DNA from: Pelecanus crispus
Lineage: Eukaryota; Chordata; Aves; Pelecaniformes; Pelecanidae
DNA: 64,000 bases
Direction of reading: 5' to 3'
NCBI RefSeq assembly: GCF_030463565.1
Contig: NC_134652.1
Span: 11,110,897 to 11,174,896, forward strand
Positions 34,011-47,420 of the stretch are shown here, piece by piece. Below the pieces are notes generated by a model. It saw only the letters and a program-made list of their open reading frames with translations. It did not search any database and had not been told where the DNA came from. The stretch's first letter is position 1; each line of letters opens with the position of its first letter. A program made the translations under genes and the position numbers.

Positions 34011-37000
34011 GTTCTTCCACACCTACTACCTACAATAAACTGTAGTGACACATACTGACTTTTACATTACTAGAAGAAGACAGACCTGATTTCTTCCCAG
34101 ATCTCACTCTTCATACCCACAGAAGCAGCTAAAAGCAGAAGACAATGTTGCTGCTGCTCTTACCGCAAGGTTTTCACACCAAGACTATTGCTCTGATACC
34201 TTGCCAGCTGACTCGGACACTTCATTGTCCCTCAGCCAGAGCTGCCCTGTTAATAGGCAGGCCAGGCAGAGCGAGGTCCCTAACAGATCAGGACCTGCGG
34301 GCAGCTCAGATCAGCTCTGTTCACTAATGTATCTTCAGGTTGCTGTTATTTCTGTGGAAACTCAAACCTTCTGATTAGCATGCAATAGTATGGGCTCCAG
34401 TCAGAGGACATCCCTCACCGACGGAGGAAGCAATGGCTCTGATAATCTAGTTCACCTTCCCCTTATTCCAAGGTGTGGAGGCTTCAGTAAATAGTGTTCC
34501 AAAAGCCTCTGTTACAAGAACAAATGGGATCAAAATTGAGTAGGAGACCACATCTGGATACCAAATGAGATAAAGGCAAGGAGGTAGCAGTTGCCTAGAC
34601 TGGATGTTTCAGCAGTGGAGTGCAGGGATGCAATAACAAACTCATATTAATCACTTGTTCGTGTACAAGAGGGAGTTAAATCAGCTAATCACGTATGCCA
34701 TCACAGGCTGGGCACTACAGTGCAGCTCAGAAAGTCAAACAGGTAGTGATCACTCCTTATCTTTAAAAGCAGCCATGTTTTAATATATGGTGCTTCACCC
34801 CACCCTTTTCAGAGAAGATTGATAAGCAAAATGATGAAGCTTTAATGAGCTTAATTGCAAATGCCTTATGTTCTTGCATTGTTGCCAAACAGCTACTTCA
34901 ACATCCAGCAGTTTACTTAATAACTCCCCCCTCCTCTTCCCTACCCCCTCCAAACTCAGTAACGTAATTATTCTTGCGGCAACCCCCTATTTCACTTTTC
35001 TTTATTTATTTCCCCCTCTCCCCCCCGCGAATTACTGTAAATGGGTATCTTTGAAAGGAGGGTGGCAGGCAGCTTTTGGTACAGGGCTTACCAAGAAGCC
35101 CTCCATCAAAGGGGCCTTTGTGAGCATGCTCTGGACCGAGGCCAATCAGATCATCTTGCTGTCTGTCTCTGAAGAAAATTCGCCCCTGGTATGCAAGCCA
35201 AGCCAAGTGCCGTAGACAGGGTGACTGCACTCCTAGTCCAACCTGTCTTAGTTGAGTGAAAAAATGCTGAAGGGAAAATTACCTGTTTGGCTCCAGACTG
35301 AATTAACTTTTTAATATACAAGTATGTTTATTATTTTTCCTTAAAAGTGCCTGCCTATCTAATATATTCATTAATGTTATCTGGTCAGTTTGCTTGAAAT
35401 ATTATGAAAAATGTGCAAATGCAATAAGGCTACAGTGCTTGGAGGCAAAGGAAGATGCATTTTCTAATTATATGACAGAAAACAACATTGTTATTAACAA
35501 ATGACAGTACAGAGTAATCTCCTTATGTTAAGGCTAGTGCAAGCTAAGATGTCTTGCCCCTCATATCCAGTGCACTGGCAGAAGTGGACGGCCTTGACAC
35601 CAGCTCTCTCCCAATTCCCTGATCGCCACAAATCCTGAGCATCAAACCTAGTATGAGCTTCCCAGAGCCAGCTTTCAAACCCTGGCTCCCCTGGTTTCTG
35701 AACAGCACAGCCTCTCTTCCCCAGAAGATCCTCCTGCTTCATCCTGCACCCTCCCAGCTGAGGGGATCTTGTAGCCCAACTCTCCTCTACTTCATACTCA
35801 GAGATCTTGCATTTTCATCATCCTTGAGCTGCTTCCCAAGTCTCTTAAGAGATTTGCCTGTACTAGGTGGGATTGTAGAGGGAATGCTGAGAGCTTCTGC
35901 CTGCACCCAGCTCTTTCTCCCCTTCCCTTGGGCTGGCTGTCTTCTCCTCTGCCTGTCTCCCCCAGCCCCTGCTACTATCTCGAATTCCTCCCTCCGCTCC
36001 CACTTCCCCTCGCAGCTTCTTCCTGCTCCCTATGTGCTCTTGACTCTTTTGTTTCCCTTTTTAGAAACACCTTGTAAGTGCCAGACAGGAATTTCCCGAC
36101 ACTATGTCCTGCATTAAGAAAGCGATAATGGCAGAAACAATAGAGAATTATGTCAGCAGGGTGCCCTAACAAAAGAGCAGAATTTAAATGAGGAGGCAGC
36201 TTTGGTCTTTGGAATTTGTCCACTATAAATGACTCTTCTTCTGTTATTAGCATGTCTAGTTTAAATGGAACGCATTGTAATTTTAAATGGACAATAATAA
36301 AGAAGGATCATATGTTCTACTCTTACATATGCACTTAACATTCCCTGGGGGTCATCCCCCTCTGCCATGCCCTCTCCCCCACCACTGCCCTCCATATTTC
36401 TCACTATATTTAACTATCTTTCTTCATCCTGTTTTTTGCTCTCAGAAGAACCCAAAAGTTCTAATCCAGAGCTGTGTAAAGTAAAAATAAAATAGAGTAT
36501 ACAACTACAGCAAGCTACTTGTGCACCGCCCTAGCTCACAAAATGTTTGTTTTGCAAATATTATAGAAGAAAACTCAAATTATAGAACATATTTACAAAA
36601 CCAGTTGATCTTAAACTGATCCTGGTTGTTCCTCCCTGAAAATGTAAACAACACTAGGATCCTTATGTTCCCTTCTTAGTCCTGGTTCATATAACAACCT
36701 GCCAGACTCCCCTTCAAAGCTGGCCATCACCGAGCAGGAGCAAGGTTACTTAAAAGTAGTTCCTTAAGTAGCCATTCCTTCCTATCACTACTCTAAGAGC
36801 TGCACTGGTGTCAAGAGTTTCTGACTATATGCCACATTTTGCAAACTAATCCAAGTTAAAACAACCACTGACTTATGTCTGGTTCCTTGACAATATAGCC
36901 CCACAACCAGTTGAACTGGTGCAAAATAAAGTCACACCATAGGTAGAAGCCTGTGGCCAACACTTCCTTACAGCACTACTGTCAGTGAAAGTTACGCTCA

Positions 37001-38923
37001 TGAAACTAAACACTAAGTTTCCCAAATACCTGTGCATTAAAAAATGAGTTGCCAGCTTTGTAGTGAGCTTTTTTACTTATTTCTCTTCCCTGTATTTCTT
37101 CACAAGCTAATGTCATCTGAAAACTGGGGTTTCAGAGTAAGTACTTAGAATAACAGCAACAAGAAAATATTGACAAGTGAAATGGGGTTGTGGAAGACAA
37201 TCTATCCAAGATGAATTGCAATTGTGTCCTTCTGTAGCCCAGATATCAGTTTTTAACTGTGATTCTGACTGATTCGTTGACCATCAACACAGCCCTTACT
37301 TACCCTCTGCCTCAGTTTTGCCTTTGGTTATCAAGCAAACCAAAGTGTTGTTAATAAGCCTGATCAAAGCACAGAAACCCTTCTGTGGAACAATGCAAGC
37401 CCATGCTAAGGGTTAGTGCTCTTATTATTGACAAAGACTTGGTTTAAAAAGAAAGTTGTAGTGTGCCCTTGATTTTCATTCATTGGACTGTGGGTTACAG
37501 CCAGGGAGACCTATCATTTTTTGCTGCACAAACCACAAGCTCATTTTTACTTACTTTAACTGTGATCAGTTTTACCAGACCCTGACAAAGTTGCACCAAA
37601 CACAGCATTGTTTTTCTTCTAGAAGTGTGCAAAAAGAATAATTTTTGCATAGATTTTCCCCCCTTGCAGTCTACAATAGTGCCAAGAAGTACTTCAGATC
37701 AGGTAAAAGCATAATTGAATAATTTTAGTAGCCTTAAATCAAGCCGTCCAGTATAAAAATGCTCTGATTTCTGAAGCACTCCTTGGAATTTTAAGGGGTC
37801 TTTCTGGAATCAATCATTCTGGCACATCACACAACCAGGAAAAAACCCTCTTTCTTCCATGCACTAATTTGTCATAGAAATCGGTTCTCTTGACATTGTC
37901 TCCTGTGCCAATAGATGACAGTCAAGAGAATATATGTAAAAAGAGCCACAGACTAAGCAAGCTACAGATAGTAGATTACAGAGTGAAGAGCAGTCCAAAA
38001 TTTCTATATTAAACCATAAAAAAATGAAACTTGGCTTCTCTTAGAGATAAAGATTTCTGCTCTATACACTAGTTTTCCATTTCCCAAATGTGTTTTTTAA
38101 AGGATGCACTATTTGTAAAAAGGAATATGATGAGTAATAGCTATTTCCCGTTAATTCTGCTTCCTGTAGGGATTTGCTCCTTGGTGTGATCTCACATGTT
38201 TGGCGCCAGGTAGGGGTCGTATGTCCCAACTGGAACCTGCATAGCCTACAGTCCAGTGCGTGATGAGACGAAGAGAATGGAAAAGGCCCTTCAGCTTCAA
38301 CTTGCTTGACACTGCCTCTGCAAAAGGCTGATGCAGAAATGGTTGACAATCTGAAGGCAGCATGTGTCTCCACCAACTGTGTATGTGCTAGACTATCACA
38401 AGACATGGCAACTACTGACCTGAACTCTGCTTTAGATTTGTCCTTTTTAATATTGCTTCGTTGTCATGCATGAAACAGCAGTGATAACCCACTGGTGTTT
38501 TACAGTCACTGGTGAAAGCACCCTCCTGCATGCTGCTCTCTCTGATTTACAGTCCTCATAATGCTCAGCCATCAGTTGTTCAGTCCTGTAGAAGGAGCAG
38601 CACCCATTTCAGGACCTCCAAGCCCTACACCCTGCACACAGGTCCCCACGCTGTAGCTCCTTCTTGTTTGACTTTGATATCCAAGGGCTCTAAGGCCCTT
38701 AAAAGAGAGCCCATGGATACTGTAAATACCAAAAGGAAAGACAGCTGGGGCTACAAGGAAACACCCATGGGAAATGTGGTGGCGCAACATATCCCAAACT
38801 GTGATACATGCCTCATTAAAGCAGGTGAGCCTATTCAAAGCAGTCACACAGGCTGGCCCAGAATCAGGGCCTTCACTGCAACAGCACTTTGTGCCATTGG
38901 AACAGCTGCAGAAGTAGCTAGAC
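34011..38923. other. Intronic sequence with pyrimidine-rich blocks
   Basis: Plus-strand C/T-rich blocks at about 34915-35040, 35640-36070 and 36340-36440. The 154-codon frame at 35653-36117 arises from the C/T bias and has no recognisable domain. Nothing else identified. Confidence 0.5.
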
Positions 38924-38957
38924 TTTTTTTTTTTTTTTTTTTAATTTTTTTAAAAAA
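38924..38957 (+). repeat. Poly-T tract followed by short A-run
   Basis: T19, then AATTTTTTT and AAAAAA. It generates the run of Phe codons inside an otherwise unremarkable 192-codon plus-strand frame (38512-39090). Confidence 0.85.
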
Positions 38958-39161
38958 GGTTGTGGATATCCATGTGGGGATATATGTTTTACTTGTGTCC
39001 TGGAATAGGAACATGAGAGAACTAAGTCTCACAAAACTTCTGGAAGACAAATTCCTTAACACCCCCAATTTTAGAGGCAGAGACAAATGAAGTCAATATC
39101 AAACCCAGGATGTGCATGAGGAACCCCTGTGTTCAAACCACAAGATAATTCCTCTCCTTTC

Positions 39162-39255
39162 AGGCCCTGATCCAGAGCAAATCAGTTGGAGTCCTTCTAT
39201 TGAGTTCTCAATCAGCAGTGTAATCACTTTAGCATGTGTCAGGATTAAAACCAGC
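39162..39255. repeat. Ancient palindromic repeat relic (GGCCCTGATCCAG type)
   Basis: Starts AGGCCCTGATCCAGAGCAAA, keeps TATTGAG where the recalled repeat has 'CATTGAAG', and ends TTTAGCATGTGTCAGGAT, matching the recalled 'TTAAGCATGTG...GGATCAGG' arm. Divergence is high; family name uncertain. Confidence 0.45.
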
Positions 39256-39973
39256 CCTCCAAATAAGACCATGTCTACACTGCAAATGCCTTACTGATAA
39301 AGGAATACCAGCACAGTAAACAGACAAAGCATTCCTGGGGCGGTGTAAACTTACACTGGCAAATCTGCTCTTTGTAGTGGTATAGTAAAATCATCCCCGC
39401 AAGCAAAACAAGCACCATTTTGAGGTATAATTGCATCTACATGTGTAGTGTTTGCTCACTGAGAGGTGTCAGTCTGACCAGAACAGCTGTGCTGATAGAA
39501 ATCTGCAGCACAGACCTGGCCTTATTTTTTTTTAAAAAAAGTTTTAAGTAATTAATAACAATCAGCATTGACTCTCTGGTCAAAGTGGTGTCAGTTTGTC
39601 TCTTTACAGGTTTACACAAATTGGCTGATTTAAGAAAGAGAAAAGAAAGGAATGTAACATGGTTACATGGGCTTGCATTGGCTGGTATTTAGAAGAGTGT
39701 ACAGCTATGGAAATCAGATATACTGTGTGGAAACACCATTTCTGGACACAAAGCCAGGCTTTGTGAGTTTACAGCTAGATTTTTCCAAGACCCTATTCAG
39801 CAAAGTCCTGTAGTCATACCCTGCTAGTTCCACAGATGGAGGAAAATGGTGACGTGGAAGAGATCTCCCACATGGTCAGCCTCCCTGTATGGCGGTAATG
39901 ACGCACTGCCTCTTGCTGCAGATGCAGATATCTCTCTATCACCTTGTGCTTTGAGAAGTGAAAGTTGGAGATT

Positions 39974-39990
39974 AAAAAAAAAAAAAAAAA
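39974..39990 (+). repeat. Poly-A tract
   Basis: A17 followed by GAAAGAGG. No element body recognised next to it. Confidence 0.85.
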
Positions 39991-42900
39991 GAAAGAGGAA
40001 TACAAGGAATACAACCATAACCAGCCAAAAAGAAGGCAAATACCTGTCTGGGAAAATTCTTTTGAGGGAAAACGCTTTTCCTGGGATGCCTTTGAAAAAC
40101 AAGAAAAATCATAGCTTAGCCTAGAAAAGTTCCCTTCCGCCCTTGGATCACACTGTTTGCTCCTATTGCCATGTTAGGTACAATGCTTGTTTTGACAATT
40201 TGTTAAGATCCATTTAAACGGAACCAGATTTGACTTGACGATGTGAGATTTGATAAAATTCTGTGAGGAAATCCTAATTTAACAACCAATCCCTTGAATC
40301 ACATTTCCTCACCCCCAGTGGAATCTAATTCTGATAACCTAATGCAGACTCCCTCTTTTTGCTCTTTTGCATATGCCTAATGCAATCACTGCTCTGTCTG
40401 CTGAGTCTCATCTTCACCCCTGACTAGTCTGCTTCTCTCCACTCCCTCCTGCACTCGTTCAAAGCATGGTGTCTGATTTACTCAGCTCGTGCTGTTGGCC
40501 TCCTTTTTGCTGGATTCTCAGCAGCCAAAAGGCTCGCTTCCCTGTGATATCTTTGCAGTCACCCTCTCTAATCCTGCATTTCTATTATGTCCCCCTCCTC
40601 TATGGGGGTAACCTTTCTGAGTCTCCTTTCTTTCATCAACTTTCATCAACTCAAAGACCAGTTTTACCCTCCACTGATTTACAACTAAGCAACCTCCTCT
40701 GACATAGGAGCTGGAGAAGACATCCCAGTGATGCTACCACTGCCCCTTCTGACTCCCAAGCCTCTAATTCTCACCTAAGCACTGACATTTCTCTTTCTTT
40801 CCATACTGATACCCAGACGATCACTCTATGCCAGCCAGTACTGCATAAATCATCTTTTCTTCCCTTGTCCCCACAAGAAAGGATTAGCTAAATAAACAAA
40901 TAGAACTGGAGCCTCGACAATCTCTTGTTTACTACAGACTTTGCCTCTTTTAGCTTCCAGTTTTTCCAAACTGTCCAAAATGAATCAGGTACAGACTACT
41001 TCTCTATTGCCATACTCTAATCAGAAGGCTGTGCTTACTTGATAAACAGCACTTCAAACCTTCTTCTTTAAAACACCACACTTCACTCCTGTGTGAACCA
41101 AACAGCCACCATTCCCCGGCAGAGACATGGCTCTAACACCTACCCTGGAGGAAGATGAAAAATGAGACGACTGTTTCCTAGCTGTGCATACTTGAGAAAG
41201 AAATATGTATTTGCTTCCCTCCCTTTTGCCTTGCTGAGCATGTTGCCGTTGTGATGACATGTCAGAGGTGATTAGGCACTCAGTTGGATGACACACATAA
41301 CTTATCCATGCGGCCAATAAAACCTCCGCACAACACCTCCCCATCCATCTCTATAGATCCTCTTGATTCCTACCCCAGCCTTCAACACCCAGGAAAGTTA
41401 TTTATGCCTAAGTGAATTAGCTTGCTAAGAATAAGTGGCGTGCAGTGAGCCAGCAGTTTTCTTCCACAAATGAGAAAATAAGTAAAGGGTTCTCAGAGCT
41501 CAGTGTTGCTGAAAACAAATTGGCACGGCTAATTTTGGCCTGACAAGTGCAGTAAGGATTCTCTACATTTCCCATACAGGTCAAGTTTATCAGTTCACAC
41601 TTGTTAGTGCAAAAATCTCTTTTCCTATCTTTGTTTCTGCCACTTCTCTTATCCTGTCACTCTCCCGGAGTAAGTGTACTGGCTGGGCACTTCAGTAGCC
41701 ATTTCTGCAAACACTCTTATTCCATTACAGAAAGATATTCACACGTACACAGAAATGACAGTAGACTTCAGTGTAGTGCTTATCACAGAGAAAGGACAAG
41801 ACAGCCTAGTATACCTACTGTATTGCATGCTGCCTTACACAAAGATGATCTGTTTTTCAGCAGCCTCCCTTCTGGAAGAGACAGACAACATTTCAATTGA
41901 ATCCTTTAAGAAAAAAATTTCTTCACGTAAAGGACAGAGAGAGGGAGGAAAAAACGTTATCCATGATGATTCATCACTGCAAAGGTAGCATTTGTAATTT
42001 CCTCTCACTTCTGAGCCCATGGGTCATGGACTTGACCAGGGTTGGAGTGTCCTGAGTTTCAAGTTTTGGGTTGTTAAACTGCCTCACCGTGGGCGGAGCA
42101 CACCAACCTGCTGACAAAGTACTTTCCTTTCCAAAGCACAGAAAAAGAAGCTACAGAAACAAAACCTGGCCAGTGATTTTGAAGGGAGACACCCTAATTT
42201 CAGGGGATTGGGATTTGCAGGTGGGAGGTGATTTACTGAGTTTTACAGCTCCTGGGAAATCGGATATGTGCTGAATCAGACAGGAATGGGTCAAAGGGAC
42301 TCTGCTGGACGTAGGCTGAATTTCGTGCTGCTCCAGCCATTGCAAAGCACTGCTTGAAGTCTGAAGGGAAGTAAATAAGAACTGGGAGTAGGCTGGAGAT
42401 GGAGAGCCCTGCTGGGAAAAGAGCTCTTCTAGGTACATAGGGACCTTAGGACCAAAGGCAGCACATATGGTGAGGGACCTCCATGGGATGTGGAAGCTTG
42501 CTTTATGGTCCACTGGACCTCCTGAGAGGTAGGAGAGATTGTCTAAACCTCCCCAAGTGAAGGAAAACCACAGAGGCAGCATGTGCGACATTTTTCCTTC
42601 AAATCCAAATAATTCTATGGCACATTTCTCCACTGAGTGAGTCAGAGGTGCTAACCACAGATCCCTGAGGAAAGCAGAGGTCAAGCACTGGGCAAGGTGG
42701 TTTTCTGAAACTGGTTTTAGCAACTTGATCCAAAGCAATAGTTCGAAGTCAAGTAGTGGCATTTTTCTTTTTAAGTAAATGAAGCATTCTTTTGTATGAC
42801 TCTTTCCCCTGCATCCTTTTCACTCTCCATTACTGAGCTTACACAGGGGCAGATCTACCACGTGGCCAAGGGGGCCACAGCCCTCTGCTAGCCCTGCCTG

Positions 42901-45309
42901 TGAAGGGGACACTCCACAGCACGTGCAGGAGCAGCTCTGCCATGCAGAGTCCTCTCCACTGCATTGCAGCTGCTCCCCCACCAGTTCACTTGCTATTTTC
43001 ACATTGCACACTGGGCAAGTGAAGACAGTCTATTTGCACCCCACAGCACAGACAGTTGTGTTTCCTTGCAGTGGTTCCCTCCTCTCACACTTTCTGATAG
43101 AGAAAACCATTGCTAATCTTGCATGTGTAACACAGATGTAACCTATGGAGATGACTGCGTTCCCATCAATGCTCCTTTCCTTTTTTTCATGCCCAGGGGA
43201 ATGCCAGCAGTTGTCCTCTACTGTAGACTATGAAGTTTGCAACAAAAAAAGTATGCAATAAGTTTTAGTTGGCATGCGGGCTGATTCTGTATCTATATAA
43301 ATGCCCTATCAGTGCACTACGTGGATAGATTTAGCATCTTTGACACACCCAGTTTTGGGGGGAGAAAGAAACATTGACAGAAGAGAAAGCAAGGTTGACT
43401 CCACGTAACACAGAAGAATTCACTCTACAAGTCCAAGGAGGAGGAGGGAGCCTGCTTCATAAGCCTCTGAGATGTTCAGAGGATGTGAAATTTCTCTGAT
43501 AAGTTGGGGATTCCAGTTCAGAGTATTTCACACTTTGCAATTCCCTGGCAGGCCAGCCTGTTTCCACAGACCCCGGCTGCTGGGATTCCAGATCTCACTT
43601 TAGACCATTTGGAATTTATTTAACACGTGTCACACATAACGCAAGACTTGCTTTAGAGGAATAGGCAAATCACTTGTAAGTGCGCATTTACAAGATCAGA
43701 AGTCACGGAAACCATGCTCACTGCTTGTCAACTTATTCAGGGAAATTGTGTAATCAACTTAACATAGCAGTTATCCTTTACCTAGAAGGTCAAGCTCATA
43801 GTTCCTGTATGTCACCACACTTGGCTATTAATCACTCAGGAGGAAATTCATCATTTTTATATAAATTAAACTGTACAAAGTGGGGTTAAGTCTGAATTCA
43901 GATATCCTCCCTCTCTTCCAGAGAAGCTGCAAGAGCCAGACTTTCTGTAGTTTAATCCCCACCTTTTGGGGAAAAAAGAAAAAAGAAAAAGAAAGATATT
44001 TGAGTGAAGGTTGCTAAACTACTTATCTCCTCATCACAAGCTGTTAAGGAGACAGGTAGCTAAGCCATTCAACACCCTTTCTTTCATCTGTTCCTATGTT
44101 TTTCTCGAACAGTTTGGATCCCATACTGAATTTCTGCCACTGGCATTTTCTCCTTCTACCTTCTCTATCTCATCTCCTATGCAATTCATGGCAACTCATG
44201 AAATGAAGGCAAGGGACAAAGTGACTGAGGGTCACTTTATGATTAGACACAATGTTCTCTCTTGTCCAAAGCCAGGAGATGGCACTTGTGGAAGACAAAC
44301 ATCATCATCCCAATGTGGTGCCTGGAAACACACTGAGTCCTTCACACTCTGAGAACTGTTCATCCTAAAGGCCCCTCTGGACAGTGCTCCAGCTCATTAA
44401 ATGAAAACTACTTAAATTCTGGAAAGACAAGATCACATTCTCCCCCGCCTGTCCTTCCAAAATCTCGTATCACATTATCGTCATATTTTCTAATAAGTAT
44501 GCCAGAAAACTGACAATAGCTCAGTTCCCCCCTCCCCACCACTGGTCTCCTCAGGTAGTCTTTCTCTACCTGGCCTTTCCCTGCCATGAATGAAGCTATG
44601 CTATTTTTGTTTTGAGACTGTTTCAGAATCTGCCACTTTGGGACGTATCTCCTGTGTGTTAAGTTGCATCTGGTTACGCTCCAGAAATGCATTCTGGCAG
44701 GTCAAGAGTTTTTCTTCCCTGGGAATTTATCATGAAAAGTCTTCATCTCCAACATGTATGGCTACTTCTTATTTGCTGCCTACATGCTTTTCACTTTCCT
44801 GTTTTTAAATGCATTGGAAATGGTAACAAAAGAGATAATCTGCCTTTGTGGGTATTCCCATAATTAGCAACACGCGCATCTGGATAGAGTTTCAATAGTG
44901 CACTGTTATTCAATTTGTAATCTTACACAGACTGTGTAGTGAACCAGCAGACTGGAGCATATAGCTTTTCATTATTATGTGGTATGCAGTACCCATAATA
45001 TACAAATAAACTCAAAACCTGCAGCAGCAACAATGACACATTCTGTGTGGCCTTATTCACCAAACAGCTCTCTAAGAAGTCTTTATCAAAAGATGCAACA
45101 CATCCACTAATTATTTGGGGTTGTAAGTGTGTAGGAAGTGTAGGAAAATCTGGCTGCATCTGTTCAACATTTTAAAAAGCCAAGTCCAGCAACATTTATA
45201 GGATTTAAAAAATAAAGACTATAAAAACCTAGAGCTCAGAGCTTAGTTATGTGGGTGCACAGTACCACGTAACACGTTAACAGTAGCTGATTTCACAGGA
45301 TATGTAACA
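39991..45309. other. Intronic sequence, no element recognised
   Basis: Pyrimidine-rich sequence at about 40390-40830 and 41600-41670. 42151-42762 carries the longest open frame of the window (203 codons, minus), judged non-coding. A purine run of A with G lies at 43970-43996. Confidence 0.5.
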
Positions 45310-45352
45310 ATACATACCAGCATAGCCAAAGGCAGGATCAAGCCCTTAAAAT
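45310..45352. repeat. Possible end fragment of an ancient palindromic repeat
   Basis: AGGCAGGATCAAGCCCTTAA resembles the terminal arm 'GGCAGGATCAGGCCCTTAA' of the repeat class seen at 15573 and 17816. Only the end is recognisable. Confidence 0.3.
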
Positions 45353-45517
45353 TTTATATTGTGATTCATGCTCAAAGACATGTTTCAGTCTGGATGCCAT
45401 GACTCATATTCTCCATGCCTCCAGTGCTTTGTCCCCTCCTTCCCCATGACCCAAGCTAACTTTTTATTAAAATGCTCTGGATGCAGATTTGCTTTTTTAA
45501 GCCTAGTATTTATGGAT

Positions 45518-45600
45518 TTCATCCTGCAACCTGTACTTACAGGTTGGAGTCCCAAATGGCATGAATGGAGCTACTTCCACAAGGACTGTGAGACTGGCCT
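45518..45600. repeat. Ancient palindromic repeat relic (ATCCTGCAACC type)
   Basis: TTCATCCTGCAACCTGTACT, a centre with GGAGTCCCAAATGGCATGAA then TGGAGCTACTTC, and a closing arm ACAAGGACTGTGAGACTGGC. The two arms (ATCCTGCA and GGACTGTGAG) are imperfect inverse partners around a 'CCCATTGACTTCAATGG'-like core. Same class as the other relics. Confidence 0.5.
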
Positions 45601-46799
45601 GTCTGGAAATATTTACTGCAGAAAGAAGAGAAGTTTATTCCTGCTCCTTGGCTGAAGTGTTTTCCTTTTAATGACAGACTGCCCAGATCTCCTCAGCACA
45701 GGACTAACTAGGAAACACATCCCTAGCTTGTTTGGCCCCTACACAGCTTTTCAAGCATCATATCTGAGCCCACACTGTATCGCTGGACAGTGCTAAACCA
45801 TTTCTACGTGGTATTTCAGAAGTTTCAAAAGGTATCTCTACTACTTGTTGACTATAAGACTTTATGTTAAAAATTTAGTATTGGAAGAATGTACAATTCA
45901 CTTAATCAACACTGGCTTTATGGAGAAACAGCACAGGGCCGTAAAAAATTAAAGTCTGAAATTCCTCCAAGTCAAGGATTTTTAAAGGAGAGTACGTACC
46001 AGTGAAATGCTTTATACAGAGAAGGCAATTGCCAACTGGGTGAAGACGACTTAATGATGATAGCCTAGCACTGTAAATCAGGAGGTCTCCCCGTGGCTCT
46101 TCTTGTTGATACCCTATCTGAATCAAGGAAATAATTTTTAATCTTTATATCCTTTTGCTTTTCCATTTGTATAATACAGAATTATACAACAATAAATGCA
46201 GCGTTACCTTCCCCCAGCCAAACCTGCCAGTCTTACTTTGCATCTTCTGCAGCTTACCTGAGCAACTCTGAGTTTGGATGAGCTTGAAAATGTTTATTTC
46301 TAGCAGAAAGACAGAGTTTGGGTCACTACCTGTTGTGGAGACTCTTTGGGCTTTTGGTGACAAGACCAAAATAGAGAAAGTATTGAGCTTTCCAGCATGG
46401 CCTGCTGCTCTGGCGTAACGGATATTTCAGAGCATTCTAAGACCAATATTTTTCCCCCCTCTCCCTTCTCCAACTTCTGTGAAATGGCTTTTTGATTGAT
46501 GTTATATACATCAAGGATTGTTAAACTGTGTTGCAGTAAATACTCACATTGATTTATCCTTTTTTAAAAAAAAATCGTGTATTTACATGGTCCTATTAAA
46601 TAATGATTCTTCAACAACAAAAGCTGATATTCACCAAAACCTGACGTCTGCACATGGCACACATTCTGGTAGCACAAATGCACATGACAATTATCTGGGT
46701 GTTTTGACTAGCTCCTAGTGTTACAGATCTAGGTGGCATTGACAATAGATGCTTTCCAGCCAATCGCATACTTTTTTCAACCAAACACAAGCAAAGAAT
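45601..46799. other. Intronic sequence, nothing recognised
   Basis: AT-rich intron; no identified elements. Confidence 0.5.
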
Positions 46800-47420
46800 T
46801 TCTTCTCGTATGTGACAACACATTTTTATTTCTCAAAGGTATTGTACAGCTACATTAATGCACAAGAAATGTGTTGAGGTGATGAGTTGAAAAACACAAT
46901 GAAGGTGCCAATCAAAACTTAGAATACTGACAAACACTGAAGAAATTCTAACCTACATACAAAAGCTGAAGCTCAAGGCCCATGTGAAATAAAAAAAATC
47001 ATATAACATAAGACGAGTTATCTTTGATTAAAAAATTACACTTTTTTTTCTTATGACATCCGAGTTGTTTCATTTTTCGAAAGTAAAGTTACAATAAGCA
47101 ACAAAATCTCTTGCACAAACTGTGGAGGGTACGTTAATTTTGAATATAACTAAACAATATATCAGCGAAGTATTCCTTTCAGCTTCCTGGAGACTTGTAT
47201 ATTGCCAATTTATAATTAGTTGCAGATTTTCAATTACTTTCTAGCGAACAAAACAGTTTCATTTGCATTGTTTACTTGCCACTTAACTCAAATTGTACCC
47301 AAATTGGTTATTTTAAAATGTGACACAGATTTTCAGGGCCAAAGCAAATTCTATATATTTTAGTGTAACAAGCATCTGTATTTCAGTCTTCAGTGATAAA
47401 AGTGTACAGGATTTGGCCCA
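46800..47420. promoter_or_regulatory. AT-rich conserved-looking block with minus-strand poly(A) signal
   Basis: Minus-strand AATAAA at 46825-46830 is followed by GU-rich AATGTGTTGTCACATACG. The block above it reads like UTR or conserved non-coding DNA: even, AT-rich and repeat-free. It could be a cryptic or alternative terminal exon of VTI1A, but no spliced coding frame was established. Otherwise a conserved non-coding element. Confidence 0.25.

Noticed and set aside
35653..36117. 154-codon plus-strand open frame
   Set aside because: Product of a C/T-biased low-complexity block; Leu/Pro/Ser-rich with no domain.
38512..39090. 192-codon plus-strand open frame
   Set aside because: Includes a Phe run made by a poly-T tract, has no recognisable domain and no splice or promoter context; read as chance.
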